Of a DNA stretch of 5,027 bases, positions 1-5,027 are shown piece after piece. Source of the DNA: JBBSUX01 sp038234045 (lineage in GTDB: Bacteria > Pseudomonadota > Gammaproteobacteria > Burkholderiales > Burkholderiaceae_C); NCBI GenBank assembly GCA_038234045.1, contig JBBSUX010000242.1:1-5027 (forward strand), written 5' to 3'. A program made the translations under genes and the position numbers. Positions within the stretch are counted from its first letter, which is position 1; the number at the start of each line of letters is the position of its first letter. The notes under the pieces are model-generated. The model made no database searches and was not told the origin of the DNA. It was given only the letters and a program-made list of their open reading frames with translations.

Positions 1-333
1 AAGCCACAGTTGCGCTTCATCGAAGCCAACTGCGTGCAGTGCGGCTTGTGCGCGAGCACCTGCCCCGAGCAGGCGATCACGCTGGCGCCGCGCCTGTTGC
101 TGGCCGACGAGGGCAAGGCGCGCAAGCAGTTGCGCGTGCTCAACGCGGCCGAGCCGTTTCGCTGCATCCGCTGTGCCAAGCCCTTTGGTACGGTGCAGGC
201 GATCACGTTGATGACAAGCCGGCTTGCGAGCCATTCGATGTTCCAGGGCCGAGCCGCCGACCGGCTGAAGATGTGTGGTGAGTGTCGGGTGATTGATCTG
301 CACAGCAATCCCGATGAAACGAGGATTGTCTGA
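1..333 (+). CDS. 4Fe-4S binding accessory protein of formate dehydrogenase cluster, C-terminal part (5' end outside window)
   Basis: The reading frame is open from the first base and stops at TGA 331-333, so about 110 C-terminal residues are visible and the true start lies upstream. A classical ferredoxin motif, CVQCGLCASTCP (C11-x2-C14-x2-C17-x3-C21-P in fragment numbering, bases 31-66), should bind a 4Fe-4S cluster with a partner motif. Further on are CIRC (C55, C58) and MCGEC (C92, C95), two CxxC pairs 33 residues apart that could hold another metal site. No membrane segment is visible in this part. From memory, Burkholderiales formate dehydrogenase operons carry a long ferredoxin-like protein at this place with a similar tail (CIRC..PFGT, then MCG.CR). 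Its role is not established; electron transfer or cofactor/sulfur handling during enzyme maturation are inferences. It overlaps the chaperone gene by one base, so the two are probably translationally coupled. The family call is fairly firm, the function is not. Confidence 0.85.
   Translation, partial: KPQLRFIEANCVQCGLCASTCPEQAITLAPRLLLADEGKARKQLRVLNAAEPFRCIRCAKPFGTVQAITLMTSRLASHSMFQGRAADRLKMCGECRVIDLHSNPDETRIV
321..325 (+). promoter_or_regulatory. Ribosome binding site of the TorD-like gene
   Basis: GAGGA lies inside the last codons of the upstream 4Fe-4S gene, seven bases before ATG 333. The next in-frame ATG, at 339, would be 13 bases away, so this spacing favours the ATG at 333 as the start. 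Confidence 0.55.
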
Positions 334-956
334 TGCTGATGGATCAGGAGGAACTCGCGCGTGCCGAGCTCTATGGCCTGCTGGCAAATATCTATCTGGC
401 TTCCCCTCCAGCAGCGCTGCTGGAGGGCCTGTCCGAGCGTCGTGAGCCGGTAGCTTCCGACGGGAGCGCGAGCAATAATTCAGCGCTCCGGACGCGCTGG
501 GTAGCTCTGGTGGACCGAGCAGGCTCGCTATCTGTTGCCGAAGTCGCTGATGAATTTGACGCGTTGTTCGGTGGTGTCGGCAAACCCGATATCTTTCTGC
601 ACGCGTCCTGGTTTCTGGCCGGCTTTCTGAATGAGAAGCCCCTTGCAACGCTGCGTGGTCAGTTGTCCGCGCTCGGAATTGAGCGGGTGCCTGGTACGTC
701 TGAGACAGAGGACCATATCTCGAGCCTGTTTGAAGTGATGCGCTTCCTGATTACCGACCATGATCCGGAAACATGTACGCTCGTCATCCAGCGCGACTTC
801 TTTGACGCGCATGTGCGCAGCTGGGCCAACCTCATGTGCGACGCTATCAACGCGCATCCGCGCGCCGATTTTTATCGTGCCGTTGCGGAACTCACGCGTG
901 AATTCCTTGCAATCGAAGCGCAGGCCTTTGACCTCATTGATGCGGTGCAGCGTTGA
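333..956 (+). CDS. TorD/DmsD-family molecular chaperone for formate dehydrogenase maturation
   Basis: This 207-residue protein has the usual length of TorD/DmsD chaperones, cytoplasmic all-helical proteins that bind the Tat signal or apo-form of molybdoenzymes and hold back export until the cofactor is in. Visible family features are the N-terminal helix LARAELYGLLANIYL (8-22), DEFDALF (73-79), the segment LHASWFLAGFLNEKPL (89-104), the conserved-type ETEDH (124-128) followed by FEVMRFL (133-139), and FFDAHVRSW (156-164) near the C terminus. Residues about 34-52 form a polar, probably variable linker. There is no signal peptide or membrane segment. The ATG at 333 shares its A with the preceding TGA (TGATG), which suggests translational coupling; an in-frame ATG at 339 is a possible alternative. 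The gene ends 128 bases before the small Tat gene. Position in the operon makes FdhA the likely client (inference). A perfect 24-base palindrome lies at 404-427 within the coding sequence. No disruption is visible. Confidence 0.9.
   Translation: MLMDQEELARAELYGLLANIYLASPPAALLEGLSERREPVASDGSASNNSALRTRWVALVDRAGSLSVAEVADEFDALFGGVGKPDIFLHASWFLAGFLNEKPLATLRGQLSALGIERVPGTSETEDHISSLFEVMRFLITDHDPETCTLVIQRDFFDAHVRSWANLMCDAINAHPRADFYRAVAELTREFLAIEAQAFDLIDAVQR
404..427 (+). repeat. Perfect 24-base palindrome inside the chaperone gene
   Basis: Twelve-base arms meet without a gap between bases 415 and 416; the left arm reads CCCTCCAGCAGC and the right arm is its exact reverse complement. In mRNA it could fold as a 10-bp stem with a GCGC tetraloop. 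It codes for residues around PPAALLEG of the TorD-like protein, about 70 bases after the start codon, so it may simply reflect codon choice in an Ala/Leu-rich helix. No function is assigned. Confidence 0.9.
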
Positions 957-1074
957 ATCGGATCACGAGGAGACACACTTTTTCCCTCGCAAACGCCGTG
1001 AAATGCGACATTCGGCACCGCTGCTGGGCTACACTTGGCGGCAATTTCGCGATCGGTTTGGATAAATCAAAGTC

Positions 1075-1080
1075 AGGAGA
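1075..1080 (+). promoter_or_regulatory. Ribosome binding site of the small Tat gene
   Basis: AGGAGA precedes ATG 1085 by four bases (CGGC). This decides the start: the same frame is open back to a TTG at 953 overlapping the end of the chaperone gene, but that codon has no Shine-Dalgarno sequence and the extra 44 residues look non-coding. Confidence 0.75.
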
Positions 1081-1084
1081 CGGC

Positions 1085-1408
1085 ATGAAGACAATAGCTT
1101 CAGGTCTTGAAAGCCCCCAACTCAAAGTGCCGGTACAACCCGCCGTGCCATCCAGCGTGACTTCCACTGAGCGCCGATCGGCCTCGGATGTCGCCCCTTC
1201 AGGCCGGCGTCGAGGCTGGCTCTTTGGAGCGGGGGCGGCGGGTGTCGCCAGTGTGGCCGCCTTGACGATGCACAAGTTGGCCCCGTCTGCAGTGCAAGGT
1301 GATCTGCTCGCAAATCGAGCCGCCTCACCCGCGGGAAACTCCAATGACGCTGGCGGCTATCAGGAGACGCAACACGTGATGCGGTATTACGAAACGACGC
1401 GGTCCTGA
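1085..1408 (+). CDS. Small twin-arginine protein of the formate dehydrogenase region (TIGR02811-like)
   Basis: This 107-residue protein has an arginine-rich motif GRRRGWLF (40-47) followed by a small, mildly hydrophobic stretch GAGAAGVASVAAL (48-60), which looks like a divergent Tat signal (W where F is usual, F where K is usual). The C terminus, GYQETQHVMRYYETTRS (91-107), fits the GY.ET.H...YY.T.R ending I recall for the small Tat-bearing proteins found next to formate dehydrogenase genes. Those are typically about 65-70 residues, so here the roughly 40 Ser/Pro/Val-rich residues before the arginines are an unusual extension, unless translation starts further in; in-frame GTG codons at 1127, 1145 and 1157 have no evident ribosome binding site. 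A second arginine pair (ERRS, 29-32) is not followed by a hydrophobic core. The biochemical role is unknown; an accessory or small subunit of the exported enzyme is an inference. The stop codon sits in the middle of a strong hairpin, and fdhA begins 71 bases later. Confidence 0.82.
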   Translation: MKTIASGLESPQLKVPVQPAVPSSVTSTERRSASDVAPSGRRRGWLFGAGAAGVASVAALTMHKLAPSAVQGDLLANRAASPAGNSNDAGGYQETQHVMRYYETTRS

Positions 1409-1416
1409 CCGCGTCG
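1395..1416 (+). repeat. Inverted repeat / hairpin centred on the stop codon of the small Tat gene
   Basis: Ten-base arms, CGACGCGGTC and GACCGCGTCG, are separated by CT. As RNA this gives a GC-rich 9-bp stem (1395-1403 with 1408-1416) closed by a CCTG loop. The TGA stop (1406-1408) lies at the loop and top of the stem. No T-run follows directly, so alone it is not an intrinsic terminator. It may protect or define an mRNA end or tune expression between the small gene and fdhA (inference). Confidence 0.85.
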
Positions 1417-1421
1417 AGTCA

Positions 1422-1454
1422 GGCCGGCCATTCGGCCACGGTTTTTCGCTTTTT
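1422..1454 (+). terminator. Weak terminator-like or attenuator-like element before fdhA
   Basis: GGCCG (1422-1426) and CGGCC (1433-1437) can form a 5-bp stem with a 6-base loop. Two T-runs follow, TTTTT at 1442-1446 and TTTTT at 1450-1454, split by CGC. The stem is short, the first T-run starts four bases after it, and the tract is interrupted, so a full terminator is doubtful. Partial termination or pausing between the accessory genes and fdhA is possible. Confidence 0.3.
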
Positions 1455-1469
1455 CTGATCCGGACTTCC

Positions 1470-1475
1470 AGGGGA
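1470..1475 (+). promoter_or_regulatory. Ribosome binding site of fdhA
   Basis: AGGGGA lies four bases before ATG 1480 and supports this start. The in-frame ATGs at 1621 and 1639, which would shorten the region before the twin-arginine motif, have no well-placed equivalent (only AAGGG two bases before 1621). Confidence 0.65.
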
Positions 1476-1479
1476 CATC

Positions 1480-4400
1480 ATGTTGCTCACCCGCAAAACA
1501 ACTCGCACTGACCGATCGTCGTTGGCGGGCAAAGGCACCGCGCGCGATCGGGCTGGCGCTGGCGCCGCCGAGCGGGAGAGGCCGCTCGTCGATAGCTTGG
1601 CGCGCGGTCTCGCAAGGGCCATGCCGACCATACCGACAATGGATCGTCGCACTTTCCTGCGCCGCTCGGGTCTGGGTGTCGGAATCGGACTTGCGACGTC
1701 GCAACTCACGCTGGTGCAGAAGAAGGCTGTCGCGGCTGAAGCCCCGGTAGCCTCCGGCAAAGCGGAAGATGTGGTCACAAGGCGTACCGTGTGCAGCCAT
1801 TGCTCGGTCGGTTGTGCGGTCGATGCGGTCGTGGACAATGGCGTCTGGGTGCGCCAGGAACCGGTCTTCGACTCGCCGCTCAATCTCGGCGCGCATTGCG
1901 CGAAGGGTGCCGCGATCAGGGAACATGGCCACGGCGAATATCGGCTGCGCACACCGATGAAACTCGTCAACGGCAAGTATCAACGCATCAGTTGGGACAC
2001 TGCGCTCGACGAGATCAGCGCGAAGATGCTTGAATTGCGCAAGGCCAGTGGCCCCGATTCGGTGTTCATCGTTGGCTCGAGCAAGCACAACAACGAGCAG
2101 TCGTACTTGCTGCGCAAATGGGTCAGTCTGTGGGGCAGTAACAATTGTGATCACCAGGCTCGCATCTGCCATTCCACGACGGTCGCGGGTGTAGCCAACA
2201 CATGGGGCTACGGTGCCATGACCAATTCCTACAACGACATGCGCAATTCGAAGGCTGCGTTGTATATCGGCTCGAATGCGGCCGAGGCGCACCCGGTGTC
2301 GATGCTGCACATGCTGCATGCGAAAGAAACGGGTTGCAAGATGATCGTCGTCGATCCCCGCTTCACGCGCACGGCAGCCAAGGCTGACCAGTTCATTCGG
2401 ATCCGTTCCGGCTCGGACATACCGTTCCTGTTCGGCATGCTGTATCACATCTTCAACAATGGCTGGGAAGACAAAAAGTACATCAATGATCGTGTCTACG
2501 GCATGGACAAAGTGCGCGAGGACGTGATGGCGAACTGGACGCCGGACAAGGTCGAGGAGGCTTGCGGTGTAGACGAGGCGTCCTGTCTGCTGGCCGCCAG
2601 GACAATGGCTGAGAACCGCCCCAGCACGTTGGTCTGGTGCATGGGCCAGACTCAGCACTCGATCGGCAACGCAATGGTGCGAGCCTCCTGCATTGTTCAA
2701 CTCGCGCTTGGAAACGTCGGGGTGAGCGGCGGCGGTGCCAACATTTTCCGCGGCCACGACAATGTCCAGGGCGCTACCGACATCGGCCCGAACCCTGACT
2801 CGCTACCGGGCTACTACGGACTATCTGAAGGCTCGTGGAAGCACTTCGCGAAAGTCTGGGATCTGGATTACGAATGGATCAAGCAGCGCTACACGCCGGG
2901 CATGATGGCGAAGGCCGGGATGACGGTATCGCGCTGGATCGACGGGGTGCTCGAGAAGAACGATCTGATCGACCAGGACAGCAACCTGCGCGGGTTGTTC
3001 TTCTGGGGCCATGCGCCCAACTCGCAGTCGCGTGGGCTCGAGATGAAGAAGGCGATGGACAAGCTTGACCTGCTCGTCGTCGTCGACCCGTTTCCGTCGG
3101 CGACCGCGGCAATGGCCGCAATGCCGTCCGCTGTTGGTGATCTCAACCCGAACCGCGCAACTTACCTGCTGCCGGCTTGTACGCAGTTCGAGACTTCCGG
3201 CTCCGTTACCGCGTCGAACCGCTCGCTGCAGTGGCGCGAGAAGGTCATTGAGCCGCTGTGGGAGTCGCGCACTGACCAGATGATCATGTATCAGCTCGCA
3301 GAAAAACTTGGCTTCAACAAGGAGTTCTCCAAGAGCCACAAGCTGGTCGCCGGAAAAGGGGGCCTGATGGAGCCCGAGATGGAATCGGTGCTCAAGGAGG
3401 TCAATCGCGGCACCTGGACAATCGGCTACACCGGGCAGAGTCCGGAGCGTCTGAAGGCGCACATGCGCAACATGCATGTGTTCGACGTCAAGACTTTGCG
3501 CGCGAAGGGCGGCATCGACAAGGAAACCGGGTACAAGCTTGACGGGGACTACTTCGGCCTGCCGTGGCCGTGTTACGGCACGCCTGAATTGAAGCACCCG
3601 GGTTCGCCTAACCTTTATGACACCTCCAAGAGCCTGATGGATGGCGGCGGCAACTTCCGGGCGAACTTCGGCGTTGAGCGTGACGGTGTCAATCTGCTGG
3701 CCGAGGATGGCTCGTATTCGAAAGGCGCCGAGATCACGACCGGCTATCCTGAATTCGATCACGTGTTTCTCAAGAAGCTCGGCTGGTGGAATGACCTGAC
3801 CGACGCCGAGAAACAGGCGGCAGACGGCAAGAACTGGAAGACCGATTTGTCGGGTGGTATCCAGCGCGTCGCGATGAAGCATGGTTGCCATCCGTTCGGT
3901 AACGCCAAGGCGCGGGCGGTCGTTTGGAACTTCCCCGACCCGATCCCCAAGCATCGCGAGGCGCTCTATTCGACCCGTCCTGAGCTGATCGCCAAGTATC
4001 CGACCCATGACGACAAGATGAACTTCTGGCGCCTGCCGACGCTCTTCAAGACCGTGCAGGACAGGAACAAGGACATTGTCAGGAAATTTCCGCTGATCAT
4101 GAGCTCGGGTCGGCTCGTTGAATACGAGGGCGGTGGCGAAGAGACCCGCTCTAATCCATGGCTGGCCGAGTTGCAGCAGCATATGTTCGCCGAGATCAAT
4201 CCAGCGGCAGCGAATGACCGCGGAATCCGGGACGGGGAAAAGATCTGGGTGACGACGCCTACTGGTGCAAAAATTCTCGTTCGCGCGCTGGTCACTGAGC
4301 GCGTCGATCGCGAGACGGTCTGGTTGCCGTTTCACTTCTCCGGGCACTGGCAAGGCGTTGATCTGTTGCAGTACTACCCGGAAGGTGCGCACCCGGTCAT

Positions 4401-4503
4401 CCGCGGCGAGGCAGTCAACACCGCGACGACCTACGGCTACGACAGCGTGACCATGATGCAAGAGACGAAAACCACCGTGTGCGAAGTTGAAAAAGCGGCA
4501 TAG
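1480..4503 (+). CDS. fdhA: Formate dehydrogenase catalytic (alpha) subunit, Tat-exported, molybdopterin- and 4Fe-4S-binding, Cys type
   Basis: This 1007-residue DMSO-reductase-family enzyme oxidises formate to CO2. A twin-arginine signal DRRTFLR (55-61) with hydrophobic core to about residue 79 and a likely cleavage site near AVAAE (83-87) sends it to the periplasm. A 4Fe-4S site follows: C105-x2-C108-x3-C112-x27-C140, with K142 just after, matching the electron-relay lysine of the family. The active-site segment DHQARICHSTT places Cys230-His231 where E. coli FdnG has selenocysteine-His, so this is a cysteine enzyme. Arg424 in FRGHDNVQG matches the substrate-side arginine of formate dehydrogenases. 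VVDPRFTRTAA and SNAAEAHPV are typical MGD-binding segments, and the C-terminal dinucleotide-binding domain spans roughly 870-1000 (FPLIMSSGR onward). The 54 residues before the twin arginines are long but begin MLLTRK, which I recall from Burkholderiales homologues, and the ribosome binding site supports this start. fdhB follows after 29 bases. Mo versus W cannot be told from sequence. Confidence 0.96.
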   Translation: MLLTRKTTRTDRSSLAGKGTARDRAGAGAAERERPLVDSLARGLARAMPTIPTMDRRTFLRRSGLGVGIGLATSQLTLVQKKAVAAEAPVASGKAEDVVTRRTVCSHCSVGCAVDAVVDNGVWVRQEPVFDSPLNLGAHCAKGAAIREHGHGEYRLRTPMKLVNGKYQRISWDTALDEISAKMLELRKASGPDSVFIVGSSKHNNEQSYLLRKWVSLWGSNNCDHQARICHSTTVAGVANTWGYGAMTNSYNDMRNSKAALYIGSNAAEAHPVSMLHMLHAKETGCKMIVVDPRFTRTAAKADQFIRIRSGSDIPFLFGMLYHIFNNGWEDKKYINDRVYGMDKVREDVMANWTPDKVEEACGVDEASCLLAARTMAENRPSTLVWCMGQTQHSIGNAMVRASCIVQLALGNVGVSGGGANIFRGHDNVQGATDIGPNPDSLPGYYGLSEGSWKHFAKVWDLDYEWIKQRYTPGMMAKAGMTVSRWIDGVLEKNDLIDQDSNLRGLFFWGHAPNSQSRGLEMKKAMDKLDLLVVVDPFPSATAAMAAMPSAVGDLNPNRATYLLPACTQFETSGSVTASNRSLQWREKVIEPLWESRTDQMIMYQLAEKLGFNKEFSKSHKLVAGKGGLMEPEMESVLKEVNRGTWTIGYTGQSPERLKAHMRNMHVFDVKTLRAKGGIDKETGYKLDGDYFGLPWPCYGTPELKHPGSPNLYDTSKSLMDGGGNFRANFGVERDGVNLLAEDGSYSKGAEITTGYPEFDHVFLKKLGWWNDLTDAEKQAADGKNWKTDLSGGIQRVAMKHGCHPFGNAKARAVVWNFPDPIPKHREALYSTRPELIAKYPTHDDKMNFWRLPTLFKTVQDRNKDIVRKFPLIMSSGRLVEYEGGGEETRSNPWLAELQQHMFAEINPAAANDRGIRDGEKIWVTTPTGAKILVRALVTERVDRETVWLPFHFSGHWQGVDLLQYYPEGAHPVIRGEAVNTATTYGYDSVTMMQETKTTVCEVEKAA

Positions 4504-4520
4504 AAAGACAGACCGGATAG

Positions 4521-4525
4521 AGGGA
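4521..4525 (+). promoter_or_regulatory. Ribosome binding site of fdhB
   Basis: AGGGA sits seven bases before ATG 4533. An ATG at 4526 is out of frame and reaches a stop after four codons, so ATG 4533 is the start. Confidence 0.65.
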
Positions 4526-4532
4526 ATGCACC

Positions 4533-5027
4533 ATGGCTAGAATGAAATTCATCTGCGACGCAGAACGCTGCATTGAATGCAACGGTTGCGTCACCGCCTG
4601 CAAGGCTGAGAACGACGTGCCGTGGGGCGTCAACCGTCGCCGCGTGGTCACAATGAATGATGGCGTGCCCGGCGAGCACAGTATCTCGGTCGCCTGTATG
4701 CATTGCTCGGACGCGCCCTGTATGGCGGTGTGTCCGGTCAATTGCTTTTATCACACGGACGAAGGCCTGGTGCTGCACGACAAGGACACGTGCATCGGCT
4801 GCGGCTACTGTTCTTACGCGTGCCCGTTCGGTGCGCCGCAATTCCCGAGTACCGGTGAATTCGGGATGCGCGGCAAAATGGATAAGTGCACATTCTGCGC
4901 TGGCGGCCCGGAGGCCAACGGCAGCGAGGCCGAGAACGCCAAGTACGGTCGCAACCGTCTCGCTGAAGGCAAGCTGCCGGCGTGCGCCGAGATGTGTTCC
5001 ACCAAGGCACTGCTCGCAGGCGACGGT
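4533..5027 (+). CDS. fdhB: Formate dehydrogenase iron-sulfur (beta) subunit, N-terminal part (3' end outside window)
   Basis: The frame is open for 165 codons from ATG 4533 to the last base, with no stop, so the gene is cut by the window edge. Four cysteine groups fit the four-cluster ferredoxin fold of FdnH/HybA/NrfC-type subunits: C13-x2-C16-x2-C19-x3-C23, C55-x2-C58-x4-C63-x3-C67-P, C87-x2-C90-x2-C93-x3-C97-P, and C119-x2-C122-x28-C151-x3-C155. Such a protein carries electrons from the FdhA cluster to a membrane cytochrome b subunit. There is no N-terminal signal peptide; in this family the subunit is carried across the membrane with the Tat-bearing alpha subunit. It follows fdhA by 29 bases with its own ribosome binding site, so the two are surely co-transcribed. 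Whether a C-terminal membrane helix exists, as in E. coli FdnH, cannot be seen. All cluster cysteines expected in this stretch are present. Confidence 0.95.
   Translation, partial: MARMKFICDAERCIECNGCVTACKAENDVPWGVNRRRVVTMNDGVPGEHSISVACMHCSDAPCMAVCPVNCFYHTDEGLVLHDKDTCIGCGYCSYACPFGAPQFPSTGEFGMRGKMDKCTFCAGGPEANGSEAENAKYGRNRLAEGKLPACAEMCSTKALLAGDG

Noticed and set aside
346..453. Strong AGGAGG nine bases before GTG 361, opening an out-of-frame 25-codon frame in the chaperone gene
   Set aside because: The AGGAGG arises from the Gln-Glu-Glu codons of the chaperone; the short frame stops at about 453 and has no recognisable content.
966..989. CGAGG/CCTCG inverted repeat with a T-run, just after the chaperone gene
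   Set aside because: Five-base arms with a 14-base loop that contains the T-run itself; not a credible terminator.
1035..1066. Sigma-70 promoter TTGGCG ... GATAAA before the small Tat gene
   Set aside because: The spacer is 20 bases and the -10 matches four of six positions, too poor to report as a feature.
1057..1070. FNR/ANR-like half site (ATCAA at 1066-1070) near TTTGGATAA
   Set aside because: Only one half matches TTGAT-N4-ATCAA; the left half matches two of five bases at the required spacing.
953..1084. Upstream extension of the small Tat gene to TTG 953
   Set aside because: No ribosome binding site precedes TTG 953, the extra residues look non-coding, and AGGAGA at 1075-1080 points clearly to ATG 1085.
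1387..2757. 456-codon open frame on the minus strand across the fdhA start
   Set aside because: It covers the structured spacer and the first part of fdhA, and its translation shows no family motif; it is best explained as a codon-bias shadow.
2821..4461. 546-codon open frame on the minus strand opposite fdhA
   Set aside because: It mirrors the GC-biased codons of fdhA, has no recognisable domain, and lies wholly within a certain gene on the other strand.
4526..4540. Four-codon frame (ATG 4526 to TAG 4538) overlapping the fdhB start
   Set aside because: It is explained by the sequence between the ribosome binding site and ATG 4533; nothing suggests a leader peptide.
1..5027. CRISPR array, tRNA or rRNA genes, insertion sequences, attachment sites
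   Set aside because: No regularly spaced repeats, tRNA-like or rRNA-like sequence, transposase motifs or terminal inverted repeats were seen on either strand.

Overview
The window holds most of a respiratory formate dehydrogenase operon, read entirely on the + strand. The DNA is GC-rich by eye, with GC-biased third codon positions. The protein sequences (an FdhA opening MLLTRK ahead of its Tat signal, a TorD-family chaperone, a small Tat protein ending GYQETQH..RYY.TTR) resemble the formate dehydrogenase cluster of Burkholderiales such as Burkholderiaceae. That taxonomic call is from memory of the families, not from a search.

Layout: (1) positions 1-333 are the 3' end of a 4Fe-4S binding protein that begins upstream of the window; (2) 333-956 is a TorD/DmsD-type maturation chaperone, overlapping gene 1 by one base (TGATG); (3) 957-1084 is a short intergenic stretch with a clear ribosome binding site at its end and only weak promoter-like sequence; (4) 1085-1408 is a small twin-arginine protein of the formate-dehydrogenase-region family; (5) 1409-1479 is a 71-base spacer with a hairpin across the upstream stop codon, a second short hairpin, and two T-runs; (6) 1480-4503 is fdhA, the 1007-residue catalytic molybdopterin subunit with a Tat signal, one 4Fe-4S site and a cysteine (not selenocysteine) active site; (7) 4533-5027 is the first 165 codons of fdhB, a four-cluster ferredoxin-type electron-transfer subunit that runs off the right edge.

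How they work together: FdhA oxidises formate at a Mo- or W-bis-MGD centre. Electrons pass through its own 4Fe-4S cluster and the four clusters of FdhB, presumably to a membrane cytochrome b subunit (FdhC/gamma) encoded beyond the window. FdhA carries the Tat signal and FdhB has none, so FdhB probably crosses the membrane with FdhA. The TorD-like chaperone probably protects and loads FdhA before export. The 4Fe-4S protein and the small Tat protein are accessory proteins of unclear role that co-occur with this type of enzyme.

No wholly new system is visible. The points most worth checking are a perfect 24-base palindrome inside the chaperone gene, a strong palindrome centred on the stop codon of the small Tat gene followed by a terminator-like element just before fdhA, and the long N-terminal extensions before the twin arginines in both exported proteins.
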